The notes under the pieces: generated by a model
Database searches by the model: none
Seen by the model: the letters and a program-made list of their open reading frames with translations, nothing else
Told to the model about the DNA's origin: nothing
Made by a program: the position numbers and the translations under genes
Part shown: piece by piece, positions 36,908 to 45,400 of the stretch
Numbering within the stretch: position 1 is the first letter of the stretch
Layout of the letters: every line of letters begins with the position of its first letter
From: Patescibacteria group bacterium
Lineage (GTDB): Bacteria; Patescibacteriota; Gracilibacteria; UBA1369
Direction of reading: 5' to 3'
NCBI GenBank assembly: GCA_963169655.1
Contig: CAUJCM010000003.1
Span: 95,741 to 159,740, forward strand
Length of the DNA stretch: 64,000 nt

Positions 36908-37684
36908 TTATTTAGAAATCCTTTTTACAATAAATTTCCAGTCATATGGAAATTTAAATGTTTCTAATGCTCTAATTACTGAAGCAAAAACACTCCATAA
37001 ATCTTTTTTATCAAATAAAAAGGCATTTCCTGTCTCTTCATTTGGCTTATAATTTTCTAATAAGTCTGATTTATTTTCACCTACAATAACTACTCCATAA
37101 GTCATTAAGAGTTTTACTAAGTTATGATGAGTATTAAATACGATTGCAATATCTGAAGCACTTAATAATCTATCAATTTCTTTAGTTTCCTTACTTCTGG
37201 GACTTTCATCTTGTTTTGGATTATACCAAACAATTCTTTTGTCTAAGTGATCACTTAATTCTCCAAGATGTAATAAATCTGATTTTTGATCTGCATCAAT
37301 AACTACTACTTTACAATTAACAACCATTAATGCTTCTAATAATTGAAATAATTTTTCTCGTGGGAATAATTCATTATCCCCACTTAAATCTGTAGCAAAA
37401 ACTAAAATTAGAGGAGTTTTTATATCCATCTTTTGACTTTTATCCTTATTAAAATGTCCAAAAATCTCTTTTTTAGCTTCTTTTTTACCAGTTAATAGAA
37501 AAGACAACATTTGTTGAGAATGTGTTTCTATTTCTTCTTCAAGCGTATCAATAAAATTAGTGTGTTCTTTAGTTTTTTTAAAAGAATCTTTAAGTTCAGA
37601 CTTGTTTATAATTTTATGTACTACTTTAACTTTTTTATTAGCTATAGGTTTTGCTTTGATCTTTTGAGTGGAGGTTTTAGACAT
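36908..37684 (-). CDS. Degenerate glycogen-synthase-like (GT5 C-terminal) domain protein
   Basis: 258 aa. A basic, possibly disordered N-terminus (KIKAKPIANKKVKVVHKIIN) is followed by a Rossmann-like domain (LILVFATDLSGDNE, CKVVVIDADQ). The end NEETGNAFLFDKKDLWSVFA then SVIRALETFKFPYDWK resembles the C-terminal part of GT5 glycogen/starch synthases. The catalytic E-x7-E region is replaced (ASDIAIVFNTHHNLVKLL) and the acceptor-binding N-terminal half is absent, so catalysis is unlikely. The distant homology is inference. Convergent with the pilin gene, one base away. Confidence 0.6.
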   Translation of the reverse strand: MSKTSTQKIKAKPIANKKVKVVHKIINKSELKDSFKKTKEHTNFIDTLEEEIETHSQQMLSFLLTGKKEAKKEIFGHFNKDKSQKMDIKTPLILVFATDLSGDNELFPREKLFQLLEALMVVNCKVVVIDADQKSDLLHLGELSDHLDKRIVWYNPKQDESPRSKETKEIDRLLSASDIAIVFNTHHNLVKLLMTYGVVIVGENKSDLLENYKPNEETGNAFLFDKKDLWSVFASVIRALETFKFPYDWKFIVKRISK

Positions 37685-37727
37685 TTGGGTAAATTATTTT
37701 TATTTTAATATTTAAATCTGAACTTAC

Positions 37728-37756
37728 TTGCTACAAAATGTTTTAAATCTTATTAT
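37728..37756 (+). promoter_or_regulatory. Promoter of the 5'-3' exonuclease gene
   Basis: TTGCTA (37728-37733), 17 nt, TATTAT (37751-37756), 38 nt before the ATG. Confidence 0.5.
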
Positions 37757-37794
37757 TTTAGCAAATTTTTAGAATTTATTAAAGACTAAACTTT

Positions 37795-38709
37795 ATGGAA
37801 AAAATACTTCTAGTTGACGGAAACGCAATCTTTCATCGAGCATTTCATGCACTGCCACTTTTAACTAATGATAAAGGTGAATATACTAATGCAATTTATG
37901 GCTTTACTAAAATGTTATTTGATATTTCTAAAAAAGAGGTGCCAGATTATTTAGTGATAGCCTTTGACCATAAAAGTAAAACTTTTAGACATCAAGAATT
38001 TACTGAGTATAAAGCTAATAGAGGAGAGCCACCTGCAGAATTATATCCTCAATTACCAAGACTTTTTTGGCTTTTAGAAATCATGCAAATCCCAATCTTT
38101 CAAGTAGAAGGATATGAAGCAGATGATATTATTGGAACTTTGGCTACTCAAGCGGATCAAAATTTTAATTTATTTAGTGAGATCTTAACTGGTGATAAAG
38201 ATTCTTTTCAATTAGTTAATGATAATATTAATGTAATTGTACCTAAAATGGGTATTTCTAATGTATTAATTTATAACCCAATAAAGGTTCAAGAAAAAAT
38301 GGGTATAACACCAGCTCAAATCATTGATTATAAGGCTCTTAGAGGCGATAGTTCAGATAATATTCCAGGGGTAAAAGGTATTGGTGATAAGCAAGCTGTA
38401 GAATTATTACAAAAATATGGAACATTAGATAATATTTATAAACATATTGAAGAATTATCTCCATCTCAACAAAATAAATTGATAGAAAATAAAGATATGG
38501 CTTATCTTAGTCAAAAAATGGCTACAATTATTAAAGATATGCCTATTAAACTTGATCTAAAAGCAAGTCATCTTCACTCTATTCCAGTAGAAGATACCAA
38601 AAAAGCATTAGAAGAATTAAATTTTGCTAGTTTAATGAGGTCAGTAGATGATTTACAAAAAGTTCTCGAAAAGCATATCCAAGCCGAAAAACAACAATCA
38701 CTTTTTTAA
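37795..38709 (+). CDS. Stand-alone 5'-3' exonuclease (PolA N-terminal type)
   Basis: 304 aa FEN-like nuclease that removes RNA primers and flaps. Metal ligands lie in LLVDGNAIFHRAFHALP, GYEADDIIGTLA and TGDKDSFQLV. The helix-3-turn-helix is DYKALRGDSSDNIPGVKGIG. The polymerase domain of PolA is absent and the protein ends naturally after the H3TH region, so this is a split form, as is common in small-genome bacteria. Confidence 0.93.
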   Translation: MEKILLVDGNAIFHRAFHALPLLTNDKGEYTNAIYGFTKMLFDISKKEVPDYLVIAFDHKSKTFRHQEFTEYKANRGEPPAELYPQLPRLFWLLEIMQIPIFQVEGYEADDIIGTLATQADQNFNLFSEILTGDKDSFQLVNDNINVIVPKMGISNVLIYNPIKVQEKMGITPAQIIDYKALRGDSSDNIPGVKGIGDKQAVELLQKYGTLDNIYKHIEELSPSQQNKLIENKDMAYLSQKMATIIKDMPIKLDLKASHLHSIPVEDTKKALEELNFASLMRSVDDLQKVLEKHIQAEKQQSLF

Positions 38710-38733
38710 AAAATTATAAAATAAATAAAAAAC

Positions 38734-38761
38734 TTGACAAGTATAGTTTTAATTCTATAAT
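38734..38761 (+). promoter_or_regulatory. Consensus promoter of ftsA
   Basis: TTGACA (38734-38739), 16 nt, TATAAT (38756-38761): both hexamers perfect. The leader to the ftsA start is about 167 nt and includes a small hairpin (GGAC TGCACT GTCC at 38771-38784). Possible leader regulation is not proven. Confidence 0.75.
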
Positions 38762-38934
38762 TCAAAGCAGGGACTGCACTGTCCAAAATTCAAAGGTAAT
38801 TTAAATAATTGTAAAGTAATTATATATTGAAATTTATTTGATAATTTTCATTCTTTAATTTAGAATTTCCGACAGACAAGATGAATAAAACTAATTGTCC
38901 AAAAACAAAAATTGCATATTTTTAAATCAATCTA

Positions 38935-40173
38935 ATGGCCAAAGTAAGAGTAATTGCAAGTTTAGACATCGGCAGCGCCAAAATCAGAACAGTTGTCGGT
39001 ACACTTGAAGAAGGATCTCAGGTTCCTAATATTATCGGAGTTGGAATAGCTCCATCAACTGGTATGCGTAAAGGCGCAATTATTGATGTAGAAGAAACTA
39101 TTAATTCCATTGCCTCCTCACTTGAAGATGCTGAAAGAATGGCAGGTGAACCAATTAATCATGTATTTTTAGGAGTAGGTGGAAATAATATTGAATCAAT
39201 TAATTCTAAAGGGGTTATCGCAGTTTCACATTCTGGAAATGAAATTACAGAAGATGATGTTGATCGAGTTTTAGAAGCTGCTCAAGCAGTTTCTATTCCT
39301 TCAAATCGTAGAATACTTAGAATTATTCCAAAATCTTTTACTGTTGATGAGCAAAAAGGAATTAAATATCCGGTTGGTATGACTGGTATTCGTCTTGAAG
39401 TTGAAGCTCATATAATTACAGGTCTAGTACCTACTATTAAAAATATAGAGAAATGTGTTTTACAAGCTGGAGTTGATATTGATGATATTATTCCATCTTG
39501 TCTTGCTTCTGCAGAGGCTGTTTTATCTAAAAGACAAAAAGAGCTTGGAGTAGTCGTAATTGATATTGGTTCAGGAGGAACCGCTGTAAGTGTTTTTGAA
39601 GAAGGAACAACACTTCATACTGCTGTTATTCCAGTAGGTGGAGAAAATGTAACAAATGATATTGCTATTGGACTCAGAACTTCAATTGATACAGCTGAAA
39701 AAATTAAAATTGAATATGGTACTTGCTCCCCTGCTGATGTAAATGAAAGAGAAATTATTGATCTTTCATTAATGAGTAAGATTGATACTCAAAAAGTTGC
39801 AAAAAGACATATGGCAGAAATTATAGAAGCTCGTTATCATGAAATTTTCTTATTAGTCAGAGATGAATTAGCCAAAATTAATAGAGATGGAATGTTACCA
39901 GCAGGAGCTATTTTAACAGGTGCTTCTGTTAAAATTCCTGGAATTTTAGATTTAGCTAGAGAAACACTAAATTTACCTGTACAAATTGGGTTCCCACAGA
40001 ATTTTGATGGTGTAGTTGATAAAATTGACGATCCGGCGTATGCTACAGCTATTGGATTAATACTATGGGGATCAAGACTAGAAAATCGTTCTTATGGTTT
40101 TAATTTCAAAGGATTTAGCTTAAAGAAATCATTTGAAGGTATTAAAGACTGGTTTAAAAGCTTATTCCCTTAA
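38935..40173 (+). CDS. ftsA: Cell division protein FtsA
   Basis: 412 aa actin-like protein that tethers FtsZ to the membrane. Phosphate-1 motif IASLDIGSAKIRTVVG; 1C-domain NHVFLGVGGNNIES; phosphate-2 VVVIDIGSGGTAVSVFEEG; adenosine motif AILTGASVKIPGI. The C-terminus ends with an amphipathic, basic/aromatic helix (SLKKSFEGIKDWFKSLFP), the membrane-targeting sequence. It lies 76 nt before ftsZ. Confidence 0.96.
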   Translation: MAKVRVIASLDIGSAKIRTVVGTLEEGSQVPNIIGVGIAPSTGMRKGAIIDVEETINSIASSLEDAERMAGEPINHVFLGVGGNNIESINSKGVIAVSHSGNEITEDDVDRVLEAAQAVSIPSNRRILRIIPKSFTVDEQKGIKYPVGMTGIRLEVEAHIITGLVPTIKNIEKCVLQAGVDIDDIIPSCLASAEAVLSKRQKELGVVVIDIGSGGTAVSVFEEGTTLHTAVIPVGGENVTNDIAIGLRTSIDTAEKIKIEYGTCSPADVNEREIIDLSLMSKIDTQKVAKRHMAEIIEARYHEIFLLVRDELAKINRDGMLPAGAILTGASVKIPGILDLARETLNLPVQIGFPQNFDGVVDKIDDPAYATAIGLILWGSRLENRSYGFNFKGFSLKKSFEGIKDWFKSLFP

Positions 40174-40188
40174 AATTACACAATACTA

Positions 40189-40215
40189 TTGACAACTAAT
40201 CAAATTACATATAAT
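40189..40215 (+). promoter_or_regulatory. Possible internal promoter of ftsZ
   Basis: TTGACA (40189-40194), 15 nt, TATAAT (40210-40215). Both hexamers are perfect but the spacer is short. It would let ftsZ be made in excess of ftsA. Confidence 0.5.
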
Positions 40216-40249
40216 AATACACTCTTGACTAATTAAAAAGTAACCATTT

Positions 40250-41464
40250 ATGGCAATTAGCAATCATCAAAAAGACTCACTTAGAAACCTATTTTCAGGT
40301 TCAAGTACACTCGGGAAAAAAACTATGGAAGTAGTACCCGATGGAATTACTCCAGTTGCACGCATCAAAGTTATTGGTGTTGGTGGAGGTGGTAACAATG
40401 CCCTTGAGAGAATGATTAAAACAAATCTCAATGGTATTGAATACATTGCAGTGAATACTGATTCACAGGCATTAATCCATTCAAATGCAAATTTAAAAAT
40501 TAATATTGGTAAGGCAACTACAAGAGGACTAGGAGCAGGTGCAAATCCAGATATTGGTCGTCAATCAGCAGAAGAAAGTGCTGAAGAATTAAGAGAAGCT
40601 TTAATGGGAACTGATATGGTTTTCATTACTTGTGGTATGGGTGGTGGAACTGGTACAGGCGCTTCACCAGTAATTGCTGAAGTTGCTAAAGAACTTGGAA
40701 TTTTAACAATCGCAGTTGTCACAAAACCTTTCTCTTTTGAAGGAAATAGAAGAAGACAACAGGCTGAAGATGGGTTAGAAAATTTGAGAAATAAAGTTGA
40801 TACTTTAATCACAATCCCAAATGATAAAATTTTATCAATAATTGATAAAAAAACTCCAATTACTGAAGCCTTTACTGTTGTTGATGATGTTTTAAGACAA
40901 GGTGTACAAGGTATTGCAGATTTAATTACAGTTCACGGAATGATTAATGTGGACTTTGCAGATGTTAAGGCAGTTATGGAAAATTCAGGTTCTGCTTTAA
41001 TGGGTATTGGATATGGAACAGGTGAAAATAGAGCTGTTGAAGCAGCAAAAGCTGCTATTGAATCTCCATTACTTGAACTTTCAATTGATGGTGCTAAAGG
41101 TGTATTATTCAATATTACTGGTGGAAACGATTTAAGTATGTTTGAAGTAGACGAAGCTGCTAGAATTATTACAGAAGCAGCTGATCAAGATGCTAATATT
41201 ATTTTTGGAGCAGTCATTAATGACTCTTATACTGGAGAAATAAAAATAACTGTTGTTGCAACTGGATTTGATGATAGTCCAAGAGAAAAACCAACTATTT
41301 TAAGACAGCATTTACCTTTAAATAATTCTCTTCGTTCAGTTCCAAATAATAATGATGCAATATCAGCTACTAGAAATGTAGAAACAACTAACCCTGTAAA
41401 TAATAAAAATATTGAAAGTGAGTTAGATGTTCCAGCATTCATTAGAAGAAAAATGGATAGATAA
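40250..41464 (+). CDS. ftsZ: Cell division protein FtsZ
   Basis: 404 aa tubulin-like GTPase forming the Z ring. [16 protein letters not shown]; tubulin signature [28 protein letters not shown]7 loop [11 protein letters not shown]. After a ~55-residue linker the C-terminal peptide [13 protein letters not shown] matches the conserved FtsA-binding tail. Followed by a strong terminator. Confidence 0.98.
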   Translation: MAISNHQKDSLRNLFSGSSTLGKKTMEVVPDGITPVARIKVIGVGGGGNNALERMIKTNLNGIEYIAVNTDSQALIHSNANLKINIGKATTRGLGAGANPDIGRQSAEESAEELREALMGTDMVFITCGMGGGTGTGASPVIAEVAKELGILTIAVVTKPFSFEGNRRRQQAEDGLENLRNKVDTLITIPNDKILSIIDKKTPITEAFTVVDDVLRQGVQGIADLITVHGMINVDFADVKAVMENSGSALMGIGYGTGENRAVEAAKAAIESPLLELSIDGAKGVLFNITGGNDLSMFEVDEAARIITEAADQDANIIFGAVINDSYTGEIKITVVATGFDDSPREKPTILRQHLPLNNSLRSVPNNNDAISATRNVETTNPVNNKNIESELDVPAFIRRKMDR

Positions 41465-41486
41465 AGAACTATTGAAATAATAATTT

Positions 41487-41517
41487 AAAAAGAGGCTATA
41501 ATTAAGCCTCTTTTTTT
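41487..41517 (+). terminator. Terminator after ftsZ
   Basis: AAAAAGAGGCT (41487-41497), 7-nt loop, AGCCTC then seven T residues. Confidence 0.9.
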
Positions 41518-41607
41518 GTGATTAAGAAAGTCTAATCAAAAATATTTACTACCTATTATCTCTAATAAAAGAGGCAATATAGCATTAAAATTGCAAGGAA
41601 TTTTAAT

Positions 41608-41636
41608 TTGACATAAGCTCCCCTTTCCCCTATCAT
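41608..41636 (+). promoter_or_regulatory. Promoter of tRNA-Thr
   Basis: Perfect TTGACA (41608-41613), 17 nt, TATCAT (41631-41636), about 30 nt before the mature tRNA. Confidence 0.65.
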
Positions 41637-41671
41637 CAGCCCGCAATCAGCTTTTTAATAAAGTTGTATTT

Positions 41672-41747
41672 GCCACTTTAGCTCAGTTGGTAGAGCAACT
41701 GTTTTGTAAACAGTAGGTCATCGGTTCAAGTCCGATAAGTGGCTCCA
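41672..41747 (+). tRNA. tRNA-Thr(TGT)
   Basis: GCCACTT acceptor with AAGTGGC (41737-41743), discriminator T, encoded CCA. Anticodon stem ACTGT/ACAGT with TTTGTAA loop gives TGT. D-loop AGTTGGTA and T-arm ATCGG-TTCAAGT-CCGAT are standard. Confidence 0.96.
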
Positions 41748-41757
41748 GAGTAAATTA

Positions 41758-41788
41758 GAAAGGCTCAATTTAATTGGGTCTTTTTAAT
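41758..41788 (+). terminator. Terminator after tRNA-Thr
   Basis: AAAGGCTCAATT can pair with AATTGGGTCTTT (one G-T and one mismatch), followed by TTT. It suggests that the two tRNA genes are separate units, which agrees with a second promoter before tRNA-Tyr. Confidence 0.55.
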
Positions 41789-41841
41789 TTAAATAAGAAA
41801 ATTTCAATAAGAATAACAATAAAACAGATTTTAAAAATCTA

Positions 41842-41870
41842 TTGCCAAAAAACTCTTCGACACTTATATT
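41842..41870 (+). promoter_or_regulatory. Promoter of tRNA-Tyr
   Basis: TTGCCA (41842-41847), 17 nt, TATATT (41865-41870), about 23 nt before the tRNA. Confidence 0.5.
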
Positions 41871-41893
41871 AAACAGGCCTTATTGGCATTTAT

Positions 41894-41980
<87 letters not shown>

Positions 41981-42260
41981 GTTAAAATACAAAAATTAAT
42001 GCTAGATCTGGCACAACCTCCCATACAAATCCATGCCAAAACTAATGGAGATTCTTTGTATAGTAATTTTCCAAAAGATTTCACTTTGAAGATAAAGTCA
42101 TCTAATTTTCTAGATTACTTAGCCATTAATTGCTTTTATTATTTCTCTTTTTAGAAAGAGATAATTATTATTTATATAATAAGAAATACACGCTCATTTA
42201 TTTTTCAATTTTTTATATAAGTACAAAGCTTACTTTTTATAAAAAATATTTTGTATTTTT
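41981..42260. other. Spacer after tRNA-Tyr
   Basis: No gene that I can support. The frames here show no family resemblance; one of them starts inside the tRNA and others run through the repeat. Confidence 0.5.
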
Positions 42261-42300
42261 TCCATCCCTATCCCCCACCCACCCAAGGGGCAGGGTAGCA
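42261..42300 (+). repeat. C/G-tract intergenic repeat, copy 2 (G-quadruplex-capable)
   Basis: 40 bp, 38 of 40 identical to copy 3 (47615). Complement G-tracts: GGG T GGG T GGGGG ATA GGG. It ends 111 nt before the start of the 1600-aa surface protein. Confidence 0.75.
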
Positions 42301-42376
42301 GAGAAAATTAAACACTACATAAAATCTTTTTATTTGTATTTAACCTCATTTTTTTTATAAAAACATATTTTTATGG

Positions 42377-42382
42377 TATAAT
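42377..42382 (+). promoter_or_regulatory. -10 element of the large beta-helix gene
   Basis: Perfect TATAAT, with only a poor -35 (TTTATA, 42354-42359, 17-nt spacer). The expected start point near 42389 excludes the GTG at 42385 as start codon and supports the ATG at 42412. Confidence 0.5.
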
Positions 42383-42411
42383 TAGTGGATTCCTATAATA
42401 AAAATAAAAAT

Positions 42412-45400
42412 ATGTTATCCAATATTCACAAAAATATTAAAAGGATCTCAACTTTAATGATTCCTTTACTTTTATTAAGTTCAGTTTCACAAACTCTTGC
42501 AGCAACTATCACAGTAGATACAAATTTAGATGATGGAAGTCTTGGAAATTGTGAGCTTAGAGATGCCATTTTATCGGCAAATAATAATGTGGCTCATGAT
42601 AATTGTAATGCAGGACAAGTAGCACCCATAACAGATAAGATAGAATTTGATCCAAGTTTATCGGGTCAGACTATTACTTTAAATGGAACTCAATTACCAC
42701 AAATTACTGAATTGGTTGAAATTAATGGTGATATTGATGGGGACAATAGTCCAGATATTACAATAGATGCTAATTCAATGAGCAGAGCTTTAGATATAAA
42801 TTCTGAAAATGTAAAAGTAAACGGACTAAGTTTTCTTAATGGTGCTCAAGCTGGAGGATTAGGAGGAACTATCGCAATAAGGCAAAATTCTGTGCTTAAT
42901 TTAGCAAATAGTTCAATAAATAATTCTACAGCTCAATTTGGAGGTTCAATCGGGGCAGAAGGAGATGCCTTTCTTTATTTAAATAATGTAAATATAAATA
43001 ATAGTACTGCTACGTCATCAGGAGGTGCTATTTTTGTAGATAAAGAAGCTACTAATGACAGTCCATTTGAATCTGTAGATCTTTTCGTTCAAAATTCTAA
43101 TATTTCCAACACAAGTGCAGATAATGGAGGTGCTATTTATGTAGATGAAAATAATGAATCTGCAATTTATGATACAGTAATTGATAATGCAGAAGCTAAT
43201 CAAGATGGTGGAGGTATTTATTTTGCTCAATCTTCCAACCCTCCTACTCCTCATGCACGAGACATAGATATGACTAATCTAACTATTACTAATTCAAAAG
43301 CCAATAAAGGTGGCGCTGGAGGTAGAGGTGGAGGAATTTATTTAGGTAAAGGGTTAAATACAGTTTCGAACAGTGGTTTACATTTATCAAATAATGAGGC
43401 TGAAGAAGGAGGAAGTATTTATCTTGATGGAGATAATGTAAATAGAAGCAGTTTAAGTCTTGGTATCAACGATTATATAGGGCATTCAACAGCGGATGCG
43501 GGTGGTGGTATTTATGTAAATGGTTTTAGTCAATTAAATACAATTGGTGTCAACGGTAGCCCTATTACTTTTGAAAGTAATACAGCTTTAACAAGAGGTG
43601 GAGGAGCTCTGTATTATGCAGTTAATAGTTTGAGTTCATCAATTATCTATGTAGATTTTTTAAATAATTTGGGTTTAACTTCGCATGGAGGTGCAATCAA
43701 GACGGAAGAAGGAAATAATATTACTATCAACAACTCTAATTTTTTTCAAAATTTTGCGGCAGCTGGTGGGGCTATTGGATTGCAATCAATCAATCCGTTA
43801 CTTATTCTTAATTTGATTATTAGTGATTCTAATTTTGCAGGTAATAAAGCTACTTCATCAGGAGGTGCTATTTATTTAGAAGACAATAGCAATGTTACTT
43901 TAAATAATGTTACTACTGAAGTAGCAAATTATATTACTCCCCCACTTCCTATTAACAGTAATACAGCAAATTATAGAGGAGGGTTTTTATTAGCTAACCA
44001 CTCATCTCCTAATAGTTCTTTGAATATAAATAACTCTCAAATAAATAATAATGAAGCAGCTTCTTGTGGTGCGTTATCATTAGAATATGCAAATAACTCT
44101 ATAGTTTATCCGGTTAATATAATTAGTTCTGTCTTTACTAATAATATTGCAATTAAAGATATTTTTGGATTGTATGGTGATGGAGGAGCAATTTGTTTTG
44201 ATGGAGGTGGAATAGTAATTGATGATACTAAATTTGAAAATAACTTAGCTGATAATTTTGGGGGTGCTATTTATTCTTCAAATATTGGATATGATGTCTT
44301 AATTAATATTCTTAATGGAGTAGAATTTATTAAAAATTCAATAACATCAAAGGGAGGATTTATGCAACCAACAAAAGGTGGGAATATATATTTACGATCA
44401 GCAGTCCCACAGTCTAGTATTTTAAATTTAACTGATAGCTTTTTTGATTTGTCAGACACAATTTCTTATTATGGAGGTGGAGTTTATGGAGAAGGTAGTT
44501 CAGTTGTTATTAATATTTTAAATAGTATTTTTGACAATACTTCAGGAGGGATGGATGTTGAGAATGCTGGAGGAGTTGCAGTATACGATGAAGCAAAGGC
44601 CAATATTGATAATTCTTTATTCCAAAATTTAATTAGTAGTGCAGCTGCAGCTATTGGTGGATGGAATAGTCTAATTAATTTAAGTAATTCTATAATTAAA
44701 GATAATAATGCTATTCAAGCTGGCGGAGTTGGTATTACAGGAGAAGATGGAGTTTTCAATATTGATAATTCTACTATAATTCAAAATACTTCTACGGCTT
44801 TTGCCGGAGGAATTGGAGCTCTTGATAAAGGTACCTTGAATATTACAAATTCTTATGTTGGAGAAAATCAATCTAATTTAGGAGGAGGAATTGGAGTTGC
44901 AACAGATGCTAAATTATCATTAATTAATTCTACTATTCATAATAATTTAGCTAATAATTTTGGTGGAGGGGTTTTTTTGATGATGGCAGATATTGTTGAC
45001 ATTATTTCCTCAACTATTGCCTTTAACCACAGCAATATGGATGGTGGTGGAATATCTTATATAGACGGATTAATTGCTCCCTTTACACCAGCATCTCCAA
45101 TTAATATGCAAAATACTATTTTAGAAGGCAATACAGCTAATGGGAATGGTCCAGATTGTAAAGGGGCAACCCCATTTTCTACTAAAGGTTATAATTTATA
45201 TAGTGATTCGACTGATTGTGGAGGAGTTTTTCAACCTACTGATATTAAAGATACTTCTGCTCAACTAGGAGCATTAGGGCTTCATGGAGGTGATACCTTA
45301 AACTTTCCACTTTTATCAAATAGTCCAGCAATTAATACTGGAAGTACTACTGAATTAACTGATCAAAGAGGGATAGCAAGACCTCAAGGGCCTAAAGCAG

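Noticed and set aside
37795-38709. Truncated DNA polymerase I pseudogene
   Set aside because: The frame ends naturally after a complete exonuclease domain and has its own promoter, so it is a stand-alone enzyme.
38881-38925. 14-codon frame (MNKTNCPKTKIAYF) in the ftsA leader
   Set aside because: Possible leader peptide, but there is no ribosome site, no clear attenuator after it, and such short frames are expected by chance.
42385-42411. GTG start for the large beta-helix protein
   Set aside because: It lies three bases after a perfect -10 box, so it would probably not be in the transcript; the ATG at 42412 starts the signal peptide directly.
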